Shown piece after piece: positions 32,940 to 42,231 of a DNA stretch of 64,000 nucleotides (positions within the stretch are counted from its first letter, which is position 1; each line of letters starts with the position of its first letter). This stretch comes from Croceibacterium mercuriale (GTDB lineage: Bacteria; Pseudomonadota; Alphaproteobacteria; Sphingomonadales; Sphingomonadaceae). The stretch covers positions 193,501 through 257,500 of the forward strand of contig NZ_JTDN01000001.1 in assembly GCF_000802385.1 (NCBI RefSeq). Direction: 5' to 3'. The notes beneath the pieces are model-generated. The model ran no database searches. It saw nothing but the letters and a program-made list of their open reading frames with translations, and was not told where the DNA came from. The translations under genes were made by a program, and so were the position numbers.

Positions 32940-33067
32940 TCTCCGATCCGCGCCAGCAGCGCGCGCCGCTTATCTTGCAGCAGGTGCAGGAGCAGCGATA
33001 CCGGCCGGCACCCGCCAGTGCCCTGTTGGACATGGCGGGGCAGGGGGTCGATGAACAGGGCTCCGCC

Positions 33068-33349
33068 TCAGCGTAACGGTTCGCCCGGCGCGGAGGCGCG
33101 CACCGCGACCGCATGGACGCGGCTGCCGGGAATGTCGCCAAGTGCACGGTTTACCATCCGCTGCCGCTCCAGCCGGCTGACCCCGGCGAAGGCATCCGCC
33201 TCGATCACGATCGTGAAATGCGACTCCCCGCTGCCATCGTCGCCCGCATGGCCGAGGTGCTGCGCGGTGTCGTTGATCACCTCCAGCCGGATGGGGGCGA
33301 GGGCGGCGCGCAGGCGCTGCTCCATCTCGGTGGCGAGGGGGCCGCTCAT
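33068..33349 (-). CDS. BolA family protein
   Basis: The protein has 93 residues. It shows the BolA/IbaG fold with RLRAALAPIRLEVINDTAQH, the GSGESHFTIVIEADAFAG segment and SRLERQRMVNRALGDI. The His in ESHF and the His in TAQHLGH are candidates for shared iron-sulfur ligation with a monothiol glutaredoxin. BolA proteins take part in iron-sulfur trafficking and stress responses. It is divergent from the J-domain gene, a pairing often seen in alphaproteobacteria. Confidence 0.93.
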   Translation of the reverse strand: MSGPLATEMEQRLRAALAPIRLEVINDTAQHLGHAGDDGSGESHFTIVIEADAFAGVSRLERQRMVNRALGDIPGSRVHAVAVRASAPGEPLR

Positions 33350-33405
33350 ATTTTGGTCCTTTCGGGCAGGTTCAAATCCGGCCGGGCGTTACCATCTGTT
33401 GGCGG

Positions 33406-33999
33406 ATGCGGCAGCAGCGATTTCACGGACGGCATGAAGGCAGGGGGCAGCGGTGCGAGGCGCCAGGGTGTGATGACCCGGGCGAATTCCGCGCGCCTGG
33501 CGACCGCGGCAGCAGTTTTGACGGGCCGGGCCACTGGCGCTGGTTCTGCCTGCCCCATGTGCGCGAATTCAATGCCGGTTATGACTGGTTCGAAGGCATG
33601 AGCGCGGACGAGATCCTGCAGGCGCAATCCCCCATTTCCGGCTGGGCGACGGAGACGCGCGCCTTTCGCGCCGAGCCTGCCGACGGAATGCCCCGCTGGG
33701 CCGACTTCACCGATCCGCTGGACGCGATCAATGCGCGGGCCAACGACATCCGCCACGGCGTCACCAACCGGCGGGCGCGGCAGGCGCAGCAGACCCGCTT
33801 CACCCCACGCGAGCACGAGGCGCTGGGCGCGCTGGGGCTGGACCCGCAGGCGGACCGTGCAGGGCTGCGCAAGCGCTATTCCGAACTGGTCCGACGGTAC
33901 CACCCCGATCGCAATGGCGGGGATCGTGCGCACGAGGCGAAGCTGCAGCGGGTCGTGGAAGCGTACAACCTGCTGAAACGCGCCGCTGCCTTTGCTTGA
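33406..33999 (+). CDS. J-domain protein
   Basis: The protein has 197 residues. The J-domain is at the C-terminus, with ALGLDPQADRAGLRKRYSEL and then VRRYHPDRNGGDRAHEAKL containing the HPD motif that stimulates DnaK-type ATPase. The N-terminal part has a CxxPGC-type segment (CEAPGCDDPGEFRAP) and WFCLPHVREFNAGYDWFEG, the family of alphaproteobacterial J-proteins found next to bolA. There is no glycine-rich or DnaJ zinc domain. The start at 33406 lies 56 bases from the divergent bolA start. Confidence 0.9.
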   Translation: MRQQRFHGRHEGRGQRCEAPGCDDPGEFRAPGDRGSSFDGPGHWRWFCLPHVREFNAGYDWFEGMSADEILQAQSPISGWATETRAFRAEPADGMPRWADFTDPLDAINARANDIRHGVTNRRARQAQQTRFTPREHEALGALGLDPQADRAGLRKRYSELVRRYHPDRNGGDRAHEAKLQRVVEAYNLLKRAAAFA

Positions 34000-34029
34000 T
34001 CTGCGGGGGCCCGATGCTATCCAGCAGGG

Positions 34030-36876
34030 GTGAAACCGCACCGCCTGCTCCGCACGAGCTTCGCCCTGGCTGCCCTGGCCGGCACCATCCTGACCCCCAT
34101 TGCCGTCGCTGCGCAGCAGGCCGACCAGCCTGCGCCGCTGGCCGATCTGGTACGGCAGGTGGATATCCCGTTCGAGACGTTCACGCTGGATAACGGGCTG
34201 ACCACGATCGTCCACACGGACCGCAAGGCACCGGTGGTCGGCGTCACGGTGTATTACAGGGTCGGCAGCAAGCACGAACCGCGCGGCCGCACCGGTTTTG
34301 CCCATCTGTTCGAACATCTGATGTTCACCGGCAGCGAGAACGTACCGAACTTCGACATTCCGCTGGAAGCGGCGGGCTCGACGGCGACTAATGGTTCCAC
34401 CGACACCGACCGCACGAACTATGTGGAAACGGTGCCGACCGGCGCGCTGGACCTGGCGCTGTTCATGGAAAGCGACCGCATGGGCTACCTGCTGGGCGCA
34501 ATCGACCAGGCGAAGCTGGATCGGCAGCGCGGCGTGGTGCAGAACGAGAAGCGGCAGGGCGACAACCAGCCTTACGGTCTGGTGCGCTACAAGCTGCAGG
34601 ACGGCCTGCTTCCGGTGGGCCACCCCTATCGCCACTCCGTGATCGGGTCGATGGCCGACCTTGATGCGGCCAGCCTGACGGACGTGCGCAAGTGGTTCGT
34701 CGACAATTACGGCCCCAACAATGTGGTGCTGGCGCTGGCTGGCGACATCGATGCCGCGACCGCGCGTCCGCTGGTGGAACGCTGGTTCGGCACCATCCCG
34801 CGCGGGCCGCAAGTGGCGGCAACGGTGGCCGAGCCGGTCACGCTGGCCGCGCCCGTGCGCGAGGAGATGGCCGACCAGGTGCCGACCACCATGGTCATGC
34901 GCGCCTGGACCGGGCCGGCGCTGACACACCCCGACTCCGTTCCGCTGGCAGCCGGCATGGCGGTGCTGGGCGGGCTGGCCTCCTCCCGGCTCGACAATGT
35001 GCTGGTGCGCGACCGGCAGCTGGCCGTGGCGGTATCGGCCAGCGCCGGGCAGGACGAGCAGCTGAGCTGGCTGTCCGCGCAGATGGAGGTCCGCCCCGGT
35101 GTCGACCCCGCCGCGGCCGAGGCTGGCTTCGACGAGGTGATCGCCCGCCTGCTGGCGGAAGGGCCGACGCAGGACGAACTGGCCCGCGCGGCGACGCAGA
35201 TCGTTTCCGCGCAGATCGGCGCGCTGGAAGTGGTCGGCGGCTTCGGTGGCAAGGGCTCCACCCTGGCCGAGGGGCAGCTCTATGCCGGTGACCCGGCGCA
35301 CTACAAGGCGGAGCTGGCGCAATTGGCCGCGCTGACGCCGGCGCAGGTGCAGCAGGCGCTGCAGCGCTGGCTGGGCCGTCCGTCCTACACCCTGTCGGTG
35401 GTGCCAGGCGCGCGAACGGAGAGTGGCGACACGATGGGCGGCTGGGGTGACGAGGGGACGGACCCCGTCACGCCTGCGCCCGAGCCGGCTGCGCCGCAGA
35501 TCACCTCGACCCCGCGCACCGCGCCGGAGGTGGCGCCGGTGGGCGAGCTGGCGTTCCCCGAGGTCGAGCGCGCAACGCTGTCGAACGGCATCGAGGTCGC
35601 CTTGGCGCGCCGCACGGCTGTGCCCAAGCTCAGTCTGGCGCTGACCTTCGATGCCGGAAGCGCAGCCGACGGTGCTGCCCGGGCGGGCACCCAGTCGCTG
35701 ATGATGGAGATGCTGGAAGAAGGCACCTCCACCCGCAGCGCGGTGCAGATCGCGGAGGAGCAGGAGCGGCTGGGTGCATCGATCAGCACCGGGACGGGGA
35801 TCGACACCTCGTCCGTCAGCATGAGCGCGCTCAGCGCCAATCTGGTGCCGTCGCTGGCGCTGATGGCGGACATCGCGCGCAATCCGGCATTTGCGGCGGG
35901 CGAAGTGGCCAGGGTCAAGAACCAGCGGCTGGCGGCGATCCAGCAGGAACAGGCCAGCCCTGTCGGCCTCGGCAGGCGCGCGCTGAACCCGCTGCTCTTC
36001 GGCGAGGGGCATCCCTATGGCAATGTCGGTGCCAGCGGCAAGCCGGTGGTGATCGAGGCACTGACGCCCGAGGCGCTGGCGGCGGAACATGCGCGCTGGT
36101 TGCGGCCGGACACAGCCAGCATCACCGCCGTGGGAGACGTGACCATGGCCGAGCTGGTGCCCGCGCTGGAGCAGGCGTTCGGCAACTGGCAGGCACCCGC
36201 CGGGGACAAGCCGGTCAAGGATCTGGCCGCCGCCACCCCGCAGGGCCAGAGCCGGCTGGTGGTGGTCGACCGGCCGAACAGCCCGCAGAGCGTGCTGCTG
36301 CTGGGCCGCGTGCTGCCACTGGTCGGTACGGAGCAGGGGCAGGAGGCGCTGGAGCTCGCCAACGAGGTGATCGGCGGCGGCTTCCTCAGCCGGCTGAACA
36401 TGAACCTGCGCGAGGACAAGGGCTGGACCTACGGCATCGGCAGTTCGGTAGCGCAGCCGGTCGGTCCGCGCAGCTTCGTGGTGTCCACCCCGGTGCAGAC
36501 CGACCGGACGGGCGACGCGATCCGCCTGATCCTGGACGACCTGAACGCCTTCGCCGGAGGCAAGGGCGTGACGGAAGAGGAGCTGCAGCGCGTGACCGAA
36601 GGCAATGTGCGCGGCCTGCCCAACCGGTTCCAGACCAACAGCCAGGTGCTGGGCGCCCTGCTGGCCAACCGCGCGCTGGGCCGGCCGGACGACTACCAGG
36701 AGCAGCTGGCGCAGATCTATCGCGGCACCGATGCCGCCGCGATCGACAAGGCGGCGGCGGAGTATCTGCAGGGCGGCGCGCTGACCATCGTGGTGGTCGG
36801 CGATCGTCAGGCGATCGAGGCGCAGCTGCAGGGCGTTGGCCTGCCGGTCGAGTATGTCGACGCCGCAACCCTGTGA
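34030..36876 (+). CDS. M16 family zinc metallopeptidase, exported, two M16 units
   Basis: The protein has 948 residues from a GTG start and a signal peptide ending near AVAAQQ. The first unit has the inverted zinc motif HLFEHLMF (HxxEH) and a downstream acidic ligand region; the second unit, from about residue 510, lacks the motif, as usual in pitrilysin-type proteins that pair an active and an inactive half. Substrates are typically peptides in the periplasm. It lies between the J-protein and a convergent S41 peptidase. The start region has no better ATG. Confidence 0.93.
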   Translation: MKPHRLLRTSFALAALAGTILTPIAVAAQQADQPAPLADLVRQVDIPFETFTLDNGLTTIVHTDRKAPVVGVTVYYRVGSKHEPRGRTGFAHLFEHLMFTGSENVPNFDIPLEAAGSTATNGSTDTDRTNYVETVPTGALDLALFMESDRMGYLLGAIDQAKLDRQRGVVQNEKRQGDNQPYGLVRYKLQDGLLPVGHPYRHSVIGSMADLDAASLTDVRKWFVDNYGPNNVVLALAGDIDAATARPLVERWFGTIPRGPQVAATVAEPVTLAAPVREEMADQVPTTMVMRAWTGPALTHPDSVPLAAGMAVLGGLASSRLDNVLVRDRQLAVAVSASAGQDEQLSWLSAQMEVRPGVDPAAAEAGFDEVIARLLAEGPTQDELARAATQIVSAQIGALEVVGGFGGKGSTLAEGQLYAGDPAHYKAELAQLAALTPAQVQQALQRWLGRPSYTLSVVPGARTESGDTMGGWGDEGTDPVTPAPEPAAPQITSTPRTAPEVAPVGELAFPEVERATLSNGIEVALARRTAVPKLSLALTFDAGSAADGAARAGTQSLMMEMLEEGTSTRSAVQIAEEQERLGASISTGTGIDTSSVSMSALSANLVPSLALMADIARNPAFAAGEVARVKNQRLAAIQQEQASPVGLGRRALNPLLFGEGHPYGNVGASGKPVVIEALTPEALAAEHARWLRPDTASITAVGDVTMAELVPALEQAFGNWQAPAGDKPVKDLAAATPQGQSRLVVVDRPNSPQSVLLLGRVLPLVGTEQGQEALELANEVIGGGFLSRLNMNLREDKGWTYGIGSSVAQPVGPRSFVVSTPVQTDRTGDAIRLILDDLNAFAGGKGVTEEELQRVTEGNVRGLPNRFQTNSQVLGALLANRALGRPDDYQEQLAQIYRGTDAAAIDKAAAEYLQGGALTIVVVGDRQAIEAQLQGVGLPVEYVDAATL

Positions 36877-36930
36877 TGCGGGCCTGAGGGGATCGGTCGG
36901 CGGCGTTGCCGGCCGATCCCCTGGCGGTGC

Positions 36931-38382
36931 CTAGAACGCGCCCGGCAGTTCGCGCTCAACCGTGGTGGACGGCTGGGCAGGCTGCAGCAGGCGGCGTTCC
37001 GCCGGCGTGCCGGTGCGTGCCGCGCTGGCGCTGGCCGTGGCGGTGACGGAGATCGGCGTGCAGCTGCCGCTGCCCAGCCATTGCAGCGCCGTCGCGATCA
37101 TCCCCTCTGCCGGATCGCCCAGCTGCCGAGACAGGTCGTCGCGGGCGGTGCAGGTGACGGGCACGGTGGTGGCGAGCCCGCGATAATAATCGCCCTGGCC
37201 GGCGGCATTTACGGTGCGCAGCGCCACCACCCGCAGGCGGTCGTCGCATTCGGGGCGATCGATCGCGATCTGCCCCACCGGCTTGCCGTAGGTGTTGCTG
37301 CCGACCAGCGCCATGTTCGTACCAAGATAGGGCGTGAATGCATTGATCACGAGCTCGCTGGCAGAGGCGCTGTCCCCGGTGGCGATGAAGGCGACCCGCG
37401 TGGCCGCAATCGCCTGAGCGGGTGGCTGGAAGGCAAAGCGTTCGTTCTCCGCCGACTTGCTGGCGCGATAGGTGATCTCGCCGAAGGGTTGCCCGGCCCG
37501 GTTCGCGGCCATCAGGTTGCCCAGCGCCTGCGCGGTGCGGATCAGTCCGCCGCCATTGTAGCGCAGATCGACGATCAGCTGCGTGATGCCTTCCGCCCTG
37601 AACCGCGCGAAGGCGCCGGCCAGGTCCGGCTCGGCCGTGTCGATGAAGGTGCGCAGGTTGATGTAGCCGACCCGCTGCCCGCCACTCGTCAGCACCTGGG
37701 CCCCGTACCGGTCGGACACCGGGTCGAGCGCAAAGCTGGCCTTCTGTATCGTGACCGTGCGTTCCGCACCACTGCGGGCGCGGATGCCGAGCATACGGCT
37801 GACACCCGGGTCGGGCGGGCCGAATGCGGCATAGACGGCATTGGCGCCGCCAGAGGCGAACAGGGACGTCACGCTCACCCCGTTGACCGCGAAGATTTCC
37901 GCGCCCCGCTCGATCCCGGCGGCGGAGGCGGGCGTGTTCTCGAAAGTTTCGCTGACCAACACACGGAAGGTGGGCTCGTCATAGCTCAGCCGGAAGCCGA
38001 AGCCGGCGCTCGTACCGGTTTCGTAATAGGCGTTCTCCTCCCGGATTGAGGTGAGATAGGTGAAGTACCGGTCGCGCCCGAGGGCACGGGCCGGGGCGAC
38101 CAGCGCGTCGATATAGGCATCGACCGTGGTGTAGCCGGCCGGTTGCACGTTAAAGGCCAGGTTATCCGGGAACAGGTACCATTCGTCCAGCGTGGCCTTC
38201 GCCCAGGCCTGCCGGCTGGTCAGCGAGCAGGCGGCCGTGGACGGGGCCGGCGTTGGCGTGGCACTCGCCACAGGTGCTGGGCCGCCGGAAATGCTGCTGC
38301 CACTGCCGCCATCATCGCCGCCGCAGCCGGCCAGCAGTGCCGCCATCGCACATAGCGCAGGCCCCATCCCGATGCGTCGCAT
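36931..38382 (-). CDS. S41 family carboxy-terminal-processing peptidase, lipoprotein
   Basis: The protein has 483 residues from the ATG at 38382, 9 bases after an AAAGGG site; an ATG at 38391 abuts that site. The lipobox is LLAGC followed by a Gly/Ser linker. Domains in order are a cap region, a PDZ domain (IERGAEIFAVNGVSV) and the S41 protease core. The nucleophile Ser is in FIATGDSASASELVINAF and the Lys in SNTYGKPVGQIAI. Such envelope peptidases trim C-termini of exported proteins. It converges on the M16 gene. Confidence 0.92.
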   Translation of the reverse strand: MRRIGMGPALCAMAALLAGCGGDDGGSGSSISGGPAPVASATPTPAPSTAACSLTSRQAWAKATLDEWYLFPDNLAFNVQPAGYTTVDAYIDALVAPARALGRDRYFTYLTSIREENAYYETGTSAGFGFRLSYDEPTFRVLVSETFENTPASAAGIERGAEIFAVNGVSVTSLFASGGANAVYAAFGPPDPGVSRMLGIRARSGAERTVTIQKASFALDPVSDRYGAQVLTSGGQRVGYINLRTFIDTAEPDLAGAFARFRAEGITQLIVDLRYNGGGLIRTAQALGNLMAANRAGQPFGEITYRASKSAENERFAFQPPAQAIAATRVAFIATGDSASASELVINAFTPYLGTNMALVGSNTYGKPVGQIAIDRPECDDRLRVVALRTVNAAGQGDYYRGLATTVPVTCTARDDLSRQLGDPAEGMIATALQWLGSGSCTPISVTATASASAARTGTPAERRLLQPAQPSTTVERELPGAF

Positions 38383-38534
38383 GTCACCCATCCCTTTGTT
38401 TCCGCGATACTACTTCGGCGGGAGGGGTGCGGCAAGGTGATCATTATACCGATCGAAGCCGTGCCGGGACCCTTGCCAAGGCCTGCAGGAGCGGGCAGGA
38501 GTCGCCCCCGAATTACAAGGGAGATGCGTTGCCG

Positions 38535-39131
38535 ATGCTCGAACATGTGCCAGCCTGGCTCGGCCGCGCGCTGGGCAATGTGCGCGCCGGCCATGGCAAA
38601 CTGGCCGTCGCGCAGCTGGATGACGAAGGACTGGTCGGCCAGGGTGGCTTCACGCTGCGCTCCGCTGCCTTCACCCATGGGGAGGCGCTAGACCCCAGCT
38701 TTACCGCGGACGAGGAAGACGCCGTTGCGCCGCCGCTGGAATGGACGCAGCCGCCCGCCGGTACGCAGGACATGGTCCTGCTGGTCGAGGATCCGGACGC
38801 GCCTGCGCCGCAGCCCTTCTGCCACTGGCTGGTCTGGGGCCTGGCGCCCGCGGCCGGGCAGCTGCTGGAAGGGGAGAACCCGCCGCGCGTGGGCAAGAAC
38901 TCCTACGGGAATTCCGAATGGCTGCTGCCCGATCCGCCGACCGGGCATGGCAGCCACGATTACGTGTTCCAGCTGTTCGCGCTGGACCTGCCGCTGACGC
39001 AGATGCCCGGGGCTACCCGGGACGAAGTGCTGGCGGCGATGCAGGGGCATGTGCTCGCCGCAGCGGTGCTGACCGGCACCTACAGCCGGGACGAACGCGC
39101 CGGGGCGTGGGACGAGGATGACGAGGGCTGA
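38535..39131 (+). CDS. YbhB/YbcL (PEBP, Raf kinase inhibitor-like) family protein
   Basis: The protein has 198 residues. It has the PEBP signatures VLLVEDPDAPAPQPFCHWLV and GKNSYGNSEWLLPDPPTGHG, followed by YVFQLFALDLPL. The family binds phosphatidylethanolamine-like ligands or small anions in a pocket lined by the Asp-Pro-Asp and His residues. There is no signal peptide. The bacterial function is unclear. It lies 70 bases before the SWIB gene on the same strand. Confidence 0.9.
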   Translation: MLEHVPAWLGRALGNVRAGHGKLAVAQLDDEGLVGQGGFTLRSAAFTHGEALDPSFTADEEDAVAPPLEWTQPPAGTQDMVLLVEDPDAPAPQPFCHWLVWGLAPAAGQLLEGENPPRVGKNSYGNSEWLLPDPPTGHGSHDYVFQLFALDLPLTQMPGATRDEVLAAMQGHVLAAAVLTGTYSRDERAGAWDEDDEG

Positions 39132-39201
39132 TCCCTTGACGGGAACAGCCGGGCGTTGACGGGTTTTTGACAGTCAATCTGGAAGGACAGGGAAGCAAGT
39201 T

Positions 39202-39453
39202 ATGGCCGCAAAGAACAACGCGCTGAACAAGCCGGTGACGGTGTCGGAAGATCTGGAGCAGGTCATCGGCAAGGGCCCGATGACCCGCGCCGAGGTGACC
39301 AGCAAAGTGTGGGAATACATCAAGTCCAAGAACCTGCAGGACGAGAAGGACAAGCGTCAGATCAACCCCGACGACAAGCTGGGCGCGGTGATCGGCAAGG
39401 ACCAGATCTCCATGTTCAAGATGACCGCTGCGGTGTCCAAGCACCTCAGCTGA
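39202..39453 (+). CDS. SWIB/MDM2 domain protein
   Basis: The protein has 83 residues and is almost only a SWIB domain. It has MTRAEVTSKVWEYIKSKNLQ and DKRQINPDDKLGAVIGKDQI, ending MFKMTAAVSKHLS. In eukaryotes SWIB domains occur in chromatin remodellers; in bacteria they occur in Chlamydia (fused to topoisomerase) and as short single-domain proteins in alphaproteobacteria. A DNA or nucleoid role is possible but not shown. It ends 5 bases before the convergent DoxX-like gene. Confidence 0.94.
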   Translation: MAAKNNALNKPVTVSEDLEQVIGKGPMTRAEVTSKVWEYIKSKNLQDEKDKRQINPDDKLGAVIGKDQISMFKMTAAVSKHLS

Positions 39454-39457
39454 GGGA

Positions 39458-39859
39458 TCATCGGCGGCGCCATGGCCAGTCCGTGACGCCGCCGGCCCAC
39501 AACGCAGCCCAGATCAGCACGGGCTGCGCCAGCATCCGCGGGATGTGATAGGCGAGGTTTCGCCCGCCATTGATGTTGGCCATGTCCATCAGCATGTGGT
39601 TGATGTTCGCCGGCCAGACGCACAGCGCATAGGCCGCCAGCCCCCACCCGCCGGCCCGCCGCAAGCCGGCCGACCATCCCTGCAACAGCGCGGCGGCACC
39701 TGCCAGTTCGGCCCATCCGGTCAACTGCACCATCAGCTCGGGCGCGGGCACGCCGGCCGGCATGATCGTCAGGAACGGGGCCGGCATGGCCAGGTGGAAC
39801 ACCCCTGCCACGCCGTAGAACAGCGCCAGCGCGCAACGGGTGAACGCGCGCGCCGGCAT
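39458..39859 (-). CDS. DoxX-like membrane protein
   Basis: The protein has 133 residues with four predicted hydrophobic segments: ALALFYGVAGVFHLAMP, VQLTGWAELAGAAALL, the GGWGLAAYALCVWPANINHM helix and ARMLAQPVLIWAALWAG-like end. The GWAELAGAA segment and size match DoxX-like proteins. These are small membrane proteins of mostly unknown role. The ATG at 39859 was chosen because the upstream frame is in the neighbouring gene. It follows the pyridoxamine oxidase-like gene with a 4-base gap and is probably co-transcribed with it. Confidence 0.8.
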   Translation of the reverse strand: MPARAFTRCALALFYGVAGVFHLAMPAPFLTIMPAGVPAPELMVQLTGWAELAGAAALLQGWSAGLRRAGGWGLAAYALCVWPANINHMLMDMANINGGRNLAYHIPRMLAQPVLIWAALWAGGVTDWPWRRR

Positions 39860-39863
39860 TGGC

Positions 39864-40319
39864 TCAGGCCTCCTGCGCAGGCACGCCAACCTCGCCTTCG
39901 TCCTCGCCATCCCAGTAATGGACCCGCTTGGCGCGCACTTCCACCAGCACCAGGCCAGGCGTATCCACGCCATCCTTGAACCAGCGGTCCAGATCGGGCG
40001 TCCAGTGCTCGCGGAAAGCAGCCTTGTCGCGGATCAGCACCGCCTCCCCTTCGACATGCACGAACAGGCCCGGTGCGCCGACCAGGCCCTTCAGCCCGGC
40101 CTTACCCTGGTAGGTCAGGCCGACGGAGGCGTCACGGGCGATGTCCTCCACCGTGCGAGTATCGTCGGAGCTGAAGAACCAGCTGGTGCCTTCATAGGCG
40201 ACCTGACGATTGTTGCTCATGGGCCGGCCGGCCAGCGAGCCATCGGCCGCGCGGCTGACGAGCATGCAGAAGTCGATGTCCTTCAATGCCTCAGAAATGT
40301 CATCCAGGGTCTTGGTCAC
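39864..40319 (-). CDS. Pyridoxamine 5'-phosphate oxidase-like (general stress protein 26 type)
   Basis: The protein has 151 residues from a GTG start, with AGGAG eight bases upstream. The split-barrel flavin-binding fold is seen in DFCMLVSRAADGSLAGRPMS, TSWFFSSDDTRTVEDIARD and LVEVRAKRVHYWDGED. This is the stress-protein 26 type rather than PdxH, and its flavin or F420 substrate is unknown. An in-frame upstream ATG would add residues without family similarity. It is divergent from the DUF72 fragment and lies near the island edge. Confidence 0.9.
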   Translation of the reverse strand: MTKTLDDISEALKDIDFCMLVSRAADGSLAGRPMSNNRQVAYEGTSWFFSSDDTRTVEDIARDASVGLTYQGKAGLKGLVGAPGLFVHVEGEAVLIRDKAAFREHWTPDLDRWFKDGVDTPGLVLVEVRAKRVHYWDGEDEGEVGVPAQEA

Positions 40320-40404
40320 GGCACTGCTCCTGATATCATGTGCCGGACGAACCCGCCGGGCGACCGGGCGGTTCCGCTGATCCATGCAGGAAGGGACAGG
40401 CGCC

Positions 40405-40686
40405 ATGGCGATCCGGACGGGAATTGGCGGCTGGGTCTATCCCCCATGGCGCGGCGGCGTGTTCTACCCGCCAGGGCTGGTGCAGAAGGGGGAGCTGGCC
40501 TTCGCCTCCCGCGCCGTGTCCGCGATCGAGATCAATGCGACGTTCCACAGCCTGCAGAAGCCGGAAAGCTTTCGCAAATGGCGGGACGAGACGCCGGAGG
40601 GCTTCGTCTTCGCACTGAAGGGATCGCGCTACGTGTATAGCTCGCAAGCGCGGCTTAGACGGGCGGCCGTGCACAAAGCCTCGTAA
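40405..40686 (+). pseudogene. DUF72 (YecE-like) gene truncated by island insertion
   Basis: The first 77 codons, from MAIRTGIGGWVYPPWRGGV to FVFALKGSRYV, match the start of DUF72 family proteins (normally about 240-300 residues). After GSRYV (about 40635) the reading changes to YSSQARLRRAAVHKAS and stops, with no family sequence following. The rest of the gene is absent here. This dates the insertion of the metal island: the DUF72 gene was the target or was lost with the flank. The DUF72 function is not established. Confidence 0.85.
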
Positions 40687-41255
40687 AGACGACGTTGATA
40701 CCGCGCTCTCGGGCGGAGCAGCTCGTCTGCCGCGTTCTGGGGTAGCAAAGCTACCCAGCGTTCCGACCTGACAATCTTCTGAGTGCTTGGATTCCTGATA
40801 GAATGCACCAGTGCGGTGCTATCCACCGGGGCGACGAGTTCATGTCGCTGGCACGGTGCAGCTACAAGTGGCACCATTGGGCAGATCCTTATGGGGCCTT
40901 GGAATAATGCAAAGGCCCATTCGTAACAATAGAGGCTCCGGGGACCGGGCATTAGGCAGCTCCGATGCCTGCAGGCATCGGAGCTGCCTAGCCGCTCGAC
41001 GCCCAGTCTGTTTAGCCGCGCTGGAGACTGGTGCGCGACTGCTTCTTGCAGCCTTCAGGCCTCTTTTGTTTTGTAAATTTGATCATAAGCGCCAGCTCCA
41101 AAGTGGACCTTACGAGCAACCATCTCGTCGATAACGCCTCGGACACCTAGTATTGCTGCGTCGTGGCCTTTGGGTCTCGCTGGTTGATAGGGCATTAATT
41201 TGGCGCCTATTGTCGCTAGCAATCTCTCCGCTTACCGCAACGCCGTGTCGACCTC
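40687..41255. other. Gene-free stretch at island edge
   Basis: I see no convincing gene here on either strand. The stretch holds the 38-bp palindrome at 40953-40990 and short frames without family similarity. It probably represents scar sequence between the truncated DUF72 gene and the decayed integrase. Confidence 0.55.
40953..40990. repeat. Perfect 38-bp palindrome
   Basis: The left arm taggcagctccgatgcctg is followed directly by its exact reverse complement, with no loop. The next outward pair is a mismatch. It lies 317 bases inside the island edge. A perfect no-spacer palindrome of this size is unlikely by chance. It may be a recombination or resolution site, or a bidirectional terminator. 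Confidence 0.85.
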
Positions 41256-41991
41256 TTAGGGAAAATTTCCGCACCGTAGAGGCAATCTCGGAGGATTGCG
41301 GGGCCAGGTGCCATGCATAGGCGAGCGGCTGCTTCGCGCCTGTCCACCGCAAACCCTGCATGATCGCGCCAAGATCGACCCCGGCGGCGAAGAGGTCCTA
41401 GTCACAACCGACCCGCAACGAGTGCCGATGCGGCGGCGACGAGCGGCTCGATCTCGCCTGCTGTGCAGGTGTAGGCTAAGGAGCGAAACACAGAGCCTTC
41501 GGTGATGCCGCCATGGCTGGTCCAATCGGCCAGGTAGTTGGCCGATGCGCACGACAACCACACGTAGGCACCGTCGGCTTCCTAATCGGTTTTGGAGTGC
41601 GGGATGAACCCCGAGGCATCGCCGCCACCCAACCGCATGATGTGTTCGGGCCTGATCGTCACGAGCCGGATCGCCGCAAGCCCGCATCATAGCCGACCGA
41701 CAGCAAAGCGCGGTCGCGCTTGCCGGCAGCATCTTCCGGAATGGATTGGACGAGGGCCAGCAACGACCCCGGTTGCAACGTCTCGTCAGCGAGATCGGCG
41801 ACATCGCCTTTGAGCCCCAGACCGCGTGCTCGACGGACCACGCGCTTGTCGCTCATGCGAATGCCGCGCTGCTTCCAGCGCACCAACTCATCGACTGGCA
41901 GCGGCAGTTCAAGCACCGCGTGCAGGCGTACCATCGAGGCAACCAGCCGGTTGGTGGGATAAATTTGCGCGACTCTGCATCCATGAAACAA
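41256..41991 (-). pseudogene. Decayed tyrosine recombinase (integrase)
   Basis: Pieces of a tyrosine recombinase are readable on the minus strand in more than one frame. One frame has VRLHAVLELPLPVDELVRWK and AAGKRDRALLSVGYDAGLRR (box I Arg region). After a frameshift, VTIRPEHIM, GFIPHSKTD and VFRSLAYTCTAG continue, then a stop, then GVDLGAIMQGLRWTGAKQPL near the C-terminal catalytic part. At least one frameshift and internal stops interrupt it. It was probably the integrase that placed the island and is no longer functional. Confidence 0.75.
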
Positions 41992-42231
41992 TCATCCGAC
42001 AGGTCGCGATTGCGCTTGCGGCGTTTCCCGGCTTCTGCAACCTGTCGCGCAGCGCTGGTCAATCCCAGCGTGGGGGCGTCGTAACCCCGGGTCGTCTGGC
42101 CGGTCGCGTGCTTCGCGGCCGGGTGGCCGCCGCGTATGTCCAGGGTACCGCCTAAAGGCGGCGGCGCCTTGGCGGACGCCAGGTTACGAACACCCGGCTT
42201 TTGCCGGTCCCCCGCAGTCAGGAGGATCGAC

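Noticed and set aside
33346-36090. 914-codon open frame on the minus strand
   Set aside because: It is antisense to the M16 peptidase and to the J-domain gene. The real genes have clear motifs (HxxEH and HPD).
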